DNA from: DATKDU01 sp035512595
Lineage (GTDB): Bacteria; Planctomycetota; Planctomycetia; Pirellulales; Pirellulaceae
Direction: 5' to 3'
Length of the DNA: 15,654 nt
Assembly: GCA_035512595.1 (NCBI GenBank)
Contig: DATKDU010000259.1
Coordinates: 1 to 15,654 of the forward strand
Shown here: positions 6,710 to 15,654 of the stretch, in pieces
Numbering within the stretch: position 1 is the stretch's first letter
Layout of the letters: each line of letters starts with the position of its first letter
Translations under genes and position numbers: made by a program
Notes under the pieces: generated by a model
Database searches by the model: none
What the model was told of the DNA's origin: nothing
The model's input: the letters and a program-made list of their open reading frames with translations, nothing else

Positions 6710-9700
6710 GTGAACCTCGACCCGTTCCTCTCCCCGTTTAACCCTCCGCGCACCAGCCTCATCGATTGCCTTCGCTACTGGAATGAGCAGCAGCCGGAGG
6801 CCTTGGCGTACTCGTTCATTGATGGCGATGAGGACGAAACGCCGCTGACGTATCAGCAGCTCCATCGCCGCGCCCGTTCCGTCGCCGCAAGACTCTCCGA
6901 ATTGGGAATGGCTGGCGAGCGGGCCCTGCTCTTGTATCCGCCAGGCCTCGATTTCCTGGTCGCCTGGTATGGCTGTCTGATGGCCGGGGCGATTGCTGTG
7001 CCGGCGTATCCCCCCCGTAAAAATCGCAACGTCAATCGCATCCAGGCCATTGCCGACGATGCTCAGGCCAAGGTCGCGCTCACCGAGCGCGAAGTGACCG
7101 AGCGGAGCGACCTGCTCGATGAAGCGCCGCACCTGAAGAAGCTGACGTGGCTGGCCACGGACCAGGTTCCGGAGGGGGACGGCGATGCGTTTCGCGGCGT
7201 GAAGATCGATCCGGACGGACTGGCGATGCTGCAGTACACCTCCGGATCGACCGGCACTCCCAAAGGGGTGATGCTGACTCACGCCAACTTGATGCACAAC
7301 GTGCAGGTCATCTGCCACGCGTTCGAGCCGCGGCGGCACGGCAGCGGGCTCTCCTGGCTCCCCACTTATCACGACATGGGGCTCGTCGGCGGCTGCTTGA
7401 TGCCGATGCTCTTTGGCCGTCCCGCCCGGCTCATGTCGCCGATGGCCTTTTTGCAAAAGCCCGTCCGCTGGCTCCGCGGCATTTCCAAGTACCGAGTGAC
7501 CATCAGCGGCGGTCCGAACTTTGCCTATGAGCTGTGTGCGGACAAGATCAGCGACGACCACCTCGAAGGGCTCGACCTGAGCTGCTGGGAGACTGCGTTC
7601 AATGGTGCGGAGCCGGTGCGGGCCGATACGCTGGCGCGGTTCACCGAGCGATTTGCACCCTATGGTTTTCGCCCGCAGGCGCACTACGCCTGTTACGGCA
7701 TGGCGGAGACGACGCTGATCGTCACCGGCAGCATTGCTCATCAGGCGCCCGTGGTGCGGTCGTTCGATGGCAAGGGGCTCGATCAGCGGCGCGTCATGCC
7801 GGTCGCCGACAGAGCAACCGGCGCCAGAGCGCTAGTGGGCTGCGGGCGCGTGCTACCGGATGAGAAGCTGGTCATCGTCGATCCCGATGCGCTGGTGGAG
7901 CTGTCGGCCGACAAGATCGGCGAGATCTGGGTGCAAAGCCCCTCGGTCGCTCAAGGTTACTGGAACAAGCCCGACGCCACCGAGCAAACCTTTCAGGCCA
8001 CGCTGGCCGACAGCGGCGCTGGCCCCTTTTTGCGTACCGGCGATTTGGGGTTCGTGCAACAAGGGGAGCTATTCGTCACGGGCCGGCTCAAGGACCTGAT
8101 CATCATCCGCGGCGTCAATCGGTATCCGCAGGACATCGAGATGACGGTCGAGAAAGCCAGCCACCGCGTGCAGCAGAGCGCCGTCGGGGCGTTTTCCGTC
8201 GATCTGGCGGGGCGCGAGCGGCTGATCATCGTGGCCGAGGTCGAGCGAACGCGCCGCGAGGATTGGACCGACGTGATCGACGCGATTCGCGGGGAAGTGA
8301 CCGCCGAGCATGAATTGCCGCCGGATGCCATCGTGCTCGTGCGTTTCGGATCGATCCCCAAGACGAGCAGCGGCAAGATCCAGCGGCATGCCTGCCGGGC
8401 AGCGTTCCTGGACGGTTCGCTTCAGGTGATTGCCGAGTGGCGCGGCTGGCGGGAGCCGGGGGCTGCGAATATAGCAGCGGCGGCAGCCGCCGCGCCAGTG
8501 CAGCCGCCCGATGCGGGCGAAGTCAACAGCGATGTGGCCCACATCGTCATGGAGCACGTTGCGGCCATCGCCAAGGAGCGGGCCAAGCACCTGTCGATCG
8601 ATTCGAACATCGTCACCGACCTGGGGCTCGATTCGCTCGAGCGGCTGCAAATCGCCAACTCGCTGGAAGAGACGTTTGGCGGGCGGTTTCCCGAGAGCGT
8701 CCTCGTCGAGATGGAGACGATCCGGCAGGTCACCGACGCCATCGTCAAGCACATTGGCACCGAACCCCGCGTCGAGCGGCAATTCGACACCACCGGCACG
8801 CCGCTGATCGAAGGGGGAGAAATCCCGCCGGAGTTTTATCACTTCGGCCAGACCCCCGAGTATCGCAAGCTGAAGCAGTCGATGCGGATGCTCTCAGCCA
8901 CCGGCATTCCCAATCCGTATTTCAGCGTCCACGAGACGGCCGCCCGCGACACGACGCAGATTCTCGGCCGCGAGTTGATTAGCTGGGCGACTTATAACTA
9001 CATCGCCATGTCTGGCGATCCGGAAATAAACGCAGCCACCAAGGCAGCCGTGGACAAATACGGAACGAGCGTCTCGGCCAGCCGGCTCGTCTCCGGCGAG
9101 AAGCCGCTGCACGGCAAGCTCGAGCGGGGCATGGCGGAGTTTATCGGCGTGGACGCGGCCATCGTCTTCGTCGGCGGACACGCCACCAACGAGACGACGA
9201 TCGGGCACTTGTTCGGTCCCGGCGATCTGATCTGCCACGATGCCCTGGCCCACAACAGCATCTATCAGGGTGCGATTCTCTCCGGCGCTCGCCGCCGCCC
9301 TTTCCCGCACAACGACTGGGCCGCTCTCGACGCGATCCTGGCGGAAATCCGCCACGAATACCGCCGCGTGCTCGTCGTCATCGAAGGGGTCTACAGCATG
9401 GACGGCGACTACCCCGACCTCCCCAAGTTCATCGAGGTCAAGCAGCGGCACAAAGCGTTCCTGATGATCGACGAGGCCCACTCGATCGGCACGATGGGCA
9501 AGACGGGCCGCGGCATTGGCGAGCATTTTGGCGTCAGCCCGCGGGACGTCGATCTGTGGATGGGGACGTTCAGCAAGACCTTTGGCAGTTGCGGCGGATA
9601 CATCGCCGGGTGCCACGAGGTCGTCGAATATCTCAAGTACACAGCGCCGGGATTCGTCTACAGCGTCGGCATGAGCCCGCCGAACGCGGCTGCGGCACTC

Positions 9701-10063
9701 AAGGCGTTGGAGTTGCTCCAGTCACAGCCTCAGCGCGTGGCAAAGGTGCAGGAGAATTCCGCCCTGTTCTTGAAGTTAGCCAAGCAGCGCGGGCTCGATA
9801 CGGGCATGGCTAGCGGCACGCCCGTCGTGCCGATCATCCTCGGCAATTCGATCCACGCCCTGATCCTCTCGCGGGCGCTGTTTGAGCGGGGGATCAACGT
9901 CCAGCCGATTCTTTATCCGGCAGTGGAAGAGGAAAAGGCGCGGCTGCGGTTCTTTATCACGTCGGCCCACAGCGCGGAGCAGATCCGCCGGACGGTCGAT
10001 GCGGTGGCGGAGGAGTTGGCCAGGATCGATCCGGAATACCTGTCTGGCCGAAAGGCATCCTAG
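6710..10063 (+). CDS. Fatty acyl-AMP ligase / acyl carrier protein / alpha-oxoamine synthase fusion
   Basis: A 1117-residue, three-part cytoplasmic enzyme. Residues 1-580 are a fatty acyl-AMP ligase: ATP loop YTSGSTGTPKGV (176-187), YGMAETT (329-335), TGDLG (443-447), GRLKDLIIIRG (458-468) followed by the FAAL-type NRYPQDIE, and the C-terminal lysine motif KTSSGK with Lys556. An Ala/Pro-rich linker (about 584-601) leads to a carrier domain (about 604-684) with LGLDSL, whose Ser642 should carry phosphopantetheine. Residues about 711-1117 are a PLP-dependent alpha-oxoamine synthase (BioF, serine palmitoyltransferase and KBL family): DALAHNS with His848 at the ring-stacking position, DEAHSIG with Asp921, and Lys956 in TFSKTFG forming the aldimine. 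The predicted reaction is acyl-AMP to acyl-ACP, then decarboxylative condensation with an amino acid to a 2-amino-3-ketone. GTG 6710 is preferred (GGGAG 11 bases upstream; homology begins soon after); GTG 6668 would add 14 residues. Confidence 0.92.
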   Translation: MNLDPFLSPFNPPRTSLIDCLRYWNEQQPEALAYSFIDGDEDETPLTYQQLHRRARSVAARLSELGMAGERALLLYPPGLDFLVAWYGCLMAGAIAVPAYPPRKNRNVNRIQAIADDAQAKVALTEREVTERSDLLDEAPHLKKLTWLATDQVPEGDGDAFRGVKIDPDGLAMLQYTSGSTGTPKGVMLTHANLMHNVQVICHAFEPRRHGSGLSWLPTYHDMGLVGGCLMPMLFGRPARLMSPMAFLQKPVRWLRGISKYRVTISGGPNFAYELCADKISDDHLEGLDLSCWETAFNGAEPVRADTLARFTERFAPYGFRPQAHYACYGMAETTLIVTGSIAHQAPVVRSFDGKGLDQRRVMPVADRATGARALVGCGRVLPDEKLVIVDPDALVELSADKIGEIWVQSPSVAQGYWNKPDATEQTFQATLADSGAGPFLRTGDLGFVQQGELFVTGRLKDLIIIRGVNRYPQDIEMTVEKASHRVQQSAVGAFSVDLAGRERLIIVAEVERTRREDWTDVIDAIRGEVTAEHELPPDAIVLVRFGSIPKTSSGKIQRHACRAAFLDGSLQVIAEWRGWREPGAANIAAAAAAAPVQPPDAGEVNSDVAHIVMEHVAAIAKERAKHLSIDSNIVTDLGLDSLERLQIANSLEETFGGRFPESVLVEMETIRQVTDAIVKHIGTEPRVERQFDTTGTPLIEGGEIPPEFYHFGQTPEYRKLKQSMRMLSATGIPNPYFSVHETAARDTTQILGRELISWATYNYIAMSGDPEINAATKAAVDKYGTSVSASRLVSGEKPLHGKLERGMAEFIGVDAAIVFVGGHATNETTIGHLFGPGDLICHDALAHNSIYQGAILSGARRRPFPHNDWAALDAILAEIRHEYRRVLVVIEGVYSMDGDYPDLPKFIEVKQRHKAFLMIDEAHSIGTMGKTGRGIGEHFGVSPRDVDLWMGTFSKTFGSCGGYIAGCHEVVEYLKYTAPGFVYSVGMSPPNAAAALKALELLQSQPQRVAKVQENSALFLKLAKQRGLDTGMASGTPVVPIILGNSIHALILSRALFERGINVQPILYPAVEEEKARLRFFITSAHSAEQIRRTVDAVAEELARIDPEYLSGRKAS

Positions 10064-10140
10064 TCTTTCCCATTGAGGTTGAATGGCCAGGTGAGTGCCG
10101 CTAGGCTGTGCGTCATCTTCTCGCACGCCGGAGTCGCCCG

Positions 10141-11511
10141 ATGCCTGCCGACGCACCTGCTTTGCCACCGCAGCGGCCTGATGGTGCGCTCGCACGTTTT
10201 TTCCAGTGGTGGCATCACACGCCCCTCTACCTGCGGATTCTGGGCGGTGTGATTCTGGGGGTGCTCGTCGGCCTGATCGTCGCCTGGCTGAAAGAGCAGA
10301 CGCCGGCCGCGGCCGAAGGGGCGTCGTACCTTCTGCTGGCCCTGGAGACGCCGAGCAAGCTGGTGCTGCGTCTGCTCGGGGCGCTGGCCGCGCCGCTGAT
10401 CCTCGTCGCGGTGATTCAGGCCCTGATGCACGCCCAACTGCCGCGGGGCTCGGCAGTCAAGCTGGTGTCGCTGCTGCTGCTGAACACCGTCGTGGCCATC
10501 CTGATTGGCCTGGCCGTGGCCAATGTGCTCCAGCCCGGCCGCTGGGCCGACGAGCAGCCGCCGGCCGAAAAAGAGGACGCCGGGAAACCCAAAAATCCGC
10601 TTCAGCTTTTGCTCGACAACGTCCCCAAGACCGTCCTGGGGCCGCTGGCCGAGGAAGGCAAGGTCATCTCCGTCATCATGCTGGCCGTGGCCTTCGGCAT
10701 CGCGCTCCGCAGGCTCAAGGACGCCAGGGTCGCCACCGTGGCCGACGCGATCGATGTGGCGTTTCGCGCCCTGATCACGATTCTGCACTGGATCATCGAG
10801 GTGATTCCGCTGGCGGTGTTCGGCATCGTGGCCAGCATCGTCGGCACGGAGGGATTTGGGAAATTCTGGGCGCTGGGGGGATTCGTCATTGCCGTCCTGA
10901 TCGCGCTGGCGCTCCATACTATGTATTACATGATCCGCATTCGCTTCGGCTGCTGGGCCAGGCCGCTGTATGTGCTGCGCGGCATGCGCGACGCGCTGGT
11001 GATGGCCTTCTCCACGGCCAGCTCCACGGCCACCATGCCGGTGACCTACGCCTGCCTGCGGGAGAAAGTCGGCCTCCGCGAGCGGTCGGCCAGCCTCGGG
11101 GCGCTCGTGGGCGCCAATTTCAACAACGACGGCACGGCGCTTTACGAAGCGATGGCAGCGCTCTTCATCAGCCAGATGCTGGCGAAGCAGTACCCCGACA
11201 CGTTCCACGTGCTGACGCCCATGGAGCAGCTCATGGTCGTTCTGATGTCGATCGTCGCTTCGGTTGGCGCTGCCGGCATTCCAGAGGCCGGCATCGTCAC
11301 GATGACGCTCGTCTTCAATGCGGTGAAGCTGCCGGTGGAATACATCCCACTGCTGCTCACCGTGGACTGGTTCCTCGACCGGTGCCGCACGATGGTCAAC
11401 GTGCTGGGAGACGTGAACGTGAGCTGCATGCTCGACGGGCACGAGCGGGAGGAGGAGCCTCCGTCCCCTGTGGATGAAGAACTCGGCGAGCTGCTCGATG
11501 GATCGGACTAG
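10141..11511 (+). CDS. Dicarboxylate/amino acid:cation symporter (SLC1/DAACS family), EAAT-like
   Basis: A 456-residue inner-membrane secondary transporter. The ATG at 10141 is chosen because GGAG lies seven bases upstream; an in-frame GTG at 10108 adds an unlikely basic stretch. The core matches the glutamate-transporter fold: the Ser-rich re-entrant loop STASSTATMP (291-300), the sodium-site region NFNNDGTALYE (326-336), the second hairpin AGIPEAG (378-384), and the TM8 signature Asp409, Asp413, Arg416, Thr417, Asn420 and Asp424. Arg416 occupies the position that binds the side-chain carboxylate, so acidic amino acids or dicarboxylates are the likely substrates. Two differences stand out: the usual NMDGT is NNDGT, and the segment VDWFLDR-RT-NVLGD is closer to animal EAATs than to typical GltP. 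The tail is acidic. It follows the acyl ligase fusion by 77 bases and may be transcribed with it, but no functional link is shown. Confidence 0.92.
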   Translation: MPADAPALPPQRPDGALARFFQWWHHTPLYLRILGGVILGVLVGLIVAWLKEQTPAAAEGASYLLLALETPSKLVLRLLGALAAPLILVAVIQALMHAQLPRGSAVKLVSLLLLNTVVAILIGLAVANVLQPGRWADEQPPAEKEDAGKPKNPLQLLLDNVPKTVLGPLAEEGKVISVIMLAVAFGIALRRLKDARVATVADAIDVAFRALITILHWIIEVIPLAVFGIVASIVGTEGFGKFWALGGFVIAVLIALALHTMYYMIRIRFGCWARPLYVLRGMRDALVMAFSTASSTATMPVTYACLREKVGLRERSASLGALVGANFNNDGTALYEAMAALFISQMLAKQYPDTFHVLTPMEQLMVVLMSIVASVGAAGIPEAGIVTMTLVFNAVKLPVEYIPLLLTVDWFLDRCRTMVNVLGDVNVSCMLDGHEREEEPPSPVDEELGELLDGSD

Positions 11512-11559
11512 GCGGTGATGGCCGGTCCGACGGAATTGAGCGAGCCGCCGACGCATCGC

Positions 11560-14361
<2,802 letters not shown>

Positions 14362-14399
14362 GGCGATTTGTGAAGGATCGGGCCCCGCCGAGCAAACTT

Positions 14400-14412
14400 C
14401 CGATCATATCGG
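14400..14412 (-). promoter_or_regulatory. Candidate -10 element within a small palindrome upstream of alaS
   Basis: On the minus strand TATGAT (14408-14403) matches the -10 consensus at five of six bases and would place the transcript start near 14396, about 35 bases before the alaS ATG. It lies inside the perfect palindrome CCGAT-CAT-ATCGG. No convincing -35 box is found 16-18 bases upstream. The palindrome could be an operator or chance. Confidence 0.25.
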
Positions 14413-14476
14413 CAGGGGGATTTTTGAACTAGACGAGCGGAGGGAGCAGCAGGTTCGGTGAAGATCTGGGGAGGCC

Positions 14477-14556
14477 AGTGCAGAATGCAGAGTGCAGAGT
14501 GCAGAGTGCAGAATCCGGCCGTTCCACTCTACATTCTGCACTCTGCATTCTGCACT
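14477..14556. repeat. Near-perfect inverted repeat made of heptamers (TGCAGAG/TGCAGAA)
   Basis: The arms at 14477-14507 and 14526-14556 are complementary at 29 of 31 positions around an 18-nt loop. Each arm is a run of the 7-nt word TGCAGA(G/A) in tandem; the left run continues a few bases into the loop. The right end overlaps the stop codon of the leucine-rich-repeat gene (TAG, 14557-14555 on the minus strand), so that gene's end lies inside the element. It fills most of the gap between this gene and the alaS start region. Confidence 0.88.
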
Positions 14557-15328
14557 ACTCATGCCCCCTCCTCGGGTCCCGATCGTGGTGCTGCTGGTTG
14601 ATATGCACGTGCAGGTCAGGCCGAGCGCGAAACAGCCGGTCGAGCCCGGCGTCGGTCACGCGACTGCCGTCGAGATAGAGGGACTCGAGCTTGGCAAGCG
14701 CGGCAATCGTTTCCAGCCCTTCGTCCGTGATCGGCGCGTCGATCAGGTGAAGCTGCTGGAGCGCGGGAAAATCACCCAGCGACTTGAGGCCGTCGTCGGT
14801 GATTTGCGGGCTGCCCAGTCGAAGCTGGCTGAGCCTGGGAGCATTGGCCAAAAGCCGAAGGCCGCGGTCGGTCACGCGGCTCTGCGGCAGGTTGAGGATT
14901 TTTAGCTTGGGCAAGGCGGCCAGGTGGGCCAGTCCTTCATCGCCGATCGAGCCGCCGCGGATTCGCAGGTGAACCAGTTCGTGCAGCCTGGCGAGCGTCT
15001 GGCAATCTTCGTCGCCGATGTCGTTGTCCAGGTGGTCAAGCTGTAAGACTTGGAGCTCCTTCAGTTGGCCAAGCTCTGCAATATCCGGACCCTTGATCGG
15101 CCGCAAACTGACGTGGATGGTGGCACCGGCCCCGCCCTTGGCCGCTTTGACCTGATCGGCCAGCGCCAATTCTCGGACTTCGACCGCCGACGGCCTATCA
15201 TCGCGCGACCGATTCCAATTCAGCGGCAGCCAGCGGCCGGTAAGCCAACCGAGCGCAACGGCGCCCACAACCGCCGCCAGCAGAATCGCCAGCGATCCAG
15301 CAGTCAGAGATTTGCGCATGGATGACAT
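14555..15328 (-). CDS. Membrane-anchored or exported leucine-rich-repeat protein
   Basis: A 257-residue protein from the ATG at 15328, chosen because AGGA lies eight bases upstream; an in-frame start at 15400 would run through the neighbouring hairpin. Residues 12-30 form one hydrophobic segment after a short basic N-terminus, consistent with a membrane anchor or uncleaved signal, with the rest outside. From about residue 90 to 240 there are five or six repeats of about 24 residues, for example LPKLKILNLPQSRVTDRGLRLL (139-160, split here by its LxxLxL and TDxGL cores), with VTDRGL, ITDDGL, ITDEGL and VTDAGL recurring. This GxxxTDxGL type is common in planctomycetes and suggests a protein-protein interaction surface. 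The tail is His/Arg-rich (NQQHHDRDPRRGHE) and ends inside a repeat element. No enzymatic domain is present; the binding partner is unknown. Confidence 0.87.
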   Translation of the reverse strand: MSSMRKSLTAGSLAILLAAVVGAVALGWLTGRWLPLNWNRSRDDRPSAVEVRELALADQVKAAKGGAGATIHVSLRPIKGPDIAELGQLKELQVLQLDHLDNDIGDEDCQTLARLHELVHLRIRGGSIGDEGLAHLAALPKLKILNLPQSRVTDRGLRLLANAPRLSQLRLGSPQITDDGLKSLGDFPALQQLHLIDAPITDEGLETIAALAKLESLYLDGSRVTDAGLDRLFRARPDLHVHINQQHHDRDPRRGHE

Positions 15329-15365
15329 CGATTGGTTCCTGAGAACGTGTGAATCAATCGGCGGA

Positions 15366-15466
15366 AATGCAAAATGATTAATGCAAAGTGCAAAGTGCAA
15401 AAGTCAGCAGGCCATTTTCATCGACACATTTTTGACTTTTGCATTTTGCATTGGACATTTTGCATT
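15366..15466. repeat. Long inverted repeat made of heptamers (TGCAAAG/TGCAAAA)
   Basis: The arms at 15366-15406 and 15433-15466 pair along their whole length except for four mismatches and one extra 7-nt word (AAAGTGC) in the left arm; the loop is 26 nt. Both arms share the same ends, AATGCAAAATG outside and GCAAAAGTCA inside. The word TGCAAA(G/A) differs by a single base from the TGCAGA(G/A) word of the hairpin on the other side of the leucine-rich-repeat gene. The length difference of exactly one word suggests that copies are gained and lost by slippage. Confidence 0.88.
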
Positions 15467-15502
15467 GTTTGGAAGTCCCCGCTGCCGTTTGTTTCACACG
15501 CT

Positions 15503-15654
15503 CTGACTCCCGGCCCCTGACTCCCGGCCCCTGACTCCCGGCCCCTGACTCCTGTCCCCTGTCCCCTGTCCCCTGTCCCCTGTCCCCTGTCCCCTGTCCC
15601 CTGTCCCCTGTCCCCTGTCCCCTGTCCCCTGTCCCCTGTCCCCCGTCTCCTGAC
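15503..15654. repeat. Tandem heptamer array (CTGTCCC)13 preceded by a 14-nt repeat
   Basis: Three perfect copies of the 14-nt unit CTGACTCCCGGCCC (15503-15544) are followed by a hybrid unit CTGACTC-CTGTCCC (15545-15558). Then CTGTCCC runs on; counting the hybrid's second half there are 13 perfect heptamers (15552-15642). A variant CCGTCTC and the start of another CTGAC reach the window edge, so the array may continue. The 14-mer is two heptamers, so the whole array keeps a 7-nt period. It resembles the short tandemly repeated heptamers (STRR) known from cyanobacteria in construction, not clearly in sequence. There are no spacers, so it is not a CRISPR. Confidence 0.92.

Larger units (their letters stand above)
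15329..15654. other. Repeat-filled intergenic region (326 bp to window end)
   Basis: No gene is supported here. The region holds the heptamer hairpin at 15366-15466, then about 35 unremarkable bases, then the tandem array from 15503 to the window edge. The promoter of the leucine-rich-repeat gene should lie within 15329-15365 or inside the hairpin; no convincing boxes were seen. Confidence 0.75.

Noticed and set aside
6626..7741. 371-codon open frame on the minus strand opposite the acyl ligase domain
   Set aside because: It mirrors conserved ligase motifs on the plus strand and has antisense-type composition.
10064..10140. Terminator or promoter between the acyl ligase fusion and the transporter
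   Set aside because: Only a 5-bp stem (CCATT/AATGG) with no T-tract was found, and no convincing promoter boxes.
10060..11556. 498-codon open frame on the minus strand opposite the transporter
   Set aside because: Its translation is rich in His, Arg, Gln and Asp with no domain, while the opposite strand encodes a complete SLC1 transporter with all signatures. It is an antisense artefact of GC-rich coding sequence.
11512..11559. Bidirectional terminator between the transporter and alaS
   Set aside because: The 48-base gap shows no stable stem-loop with a T-tract on either strand.
14478..14678. Short protein beginning MQNAECRVQSAES
   Set aside because: It is a translation of the TGCAGAG hairpin followed by the antisense of the leucine-rich-repeat gene.
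15503..15654. Possible CRISPR array
   Set aside because: The units are 7 or 14 nt, directly adjacent and without unique spacers; there are no cas genes in the window.

Overview
The window looks like chromosomal DNA of a planctomycete, probably from the Pirellula-like group. Several independent signs support this. There is a Tat-exported Gfo/Idh/MocA oxidoreductase, a secreted PQQ-type beta-propeller protein and a secreted two-domain alpha/beta-hydrolase. A small membrane protein carries the N-terminal NPYEAP motif, and an exported leucine-rich-repeat protein has GxxxTDxGL-type repeats. Base composition is GC-rich, Shine-Dalgarno sites are patchy, and word-repeat hairpins sit between genes. 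No rRNA, tRNA, transposase, phage gene or CRISPR array was seen.

Layout. Positions 1-2347 are three minus-strand genes: an uncharacterised protein cut by the window edge (1-410), an uncharacterised Cys-rich protein (443-934), and the Gfo/Idh/MocA oxidoreductase (1010-2347) with a plausible promoter at 2384-2412. A divergent spacer of 327 bp holds a long hairpin repeat. Positions 2675-10063 are four plus-strand genes: the hydrolase (2675-4645), the beta-propeller protein (4768-6024), the NPYEAP membrane protein (6055-6570) and a large multidomain enzyme (6710-10063). A second type of hairpin separates the first two. An SLC1-type dicarboxylate/amino acid transporter (10141-11511) follows and converges with alaS, alanyl-tRNA synthetase (11560-14361, minus). 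The last gene is a leucine-rich-repeat protein (14555-15328, minus) flanked on both sides by heptamer-based hairpins. The window ends in a tandem heptamer array.

The most interesting gene is at 6710-10063. It fuses a fatty acyl-AMP ligase, an acyl carrier protein and a PLP-dependent alpha-oxoamine synthase in one chain. Family knowledge predicts that it activates a free fatty acid, loads it on its own carrier domain, and condenses it with an amino acid to give a 2-amino-3-oxo lipid, as in the first step of sphingolipid-type pathways but without acyl-CoA. The product, the amino acid used and the downstream enzymes cannot be read from this window.

The second theme is repeats. Five intergenic elements are built from short degenerate words repeated in tandem (7, 8 or 10 nt). 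Four are folded into long imperfect hairpins and one is a simple array. Their sequences mostly differ but their construction is alike, and none is explained by the genes.
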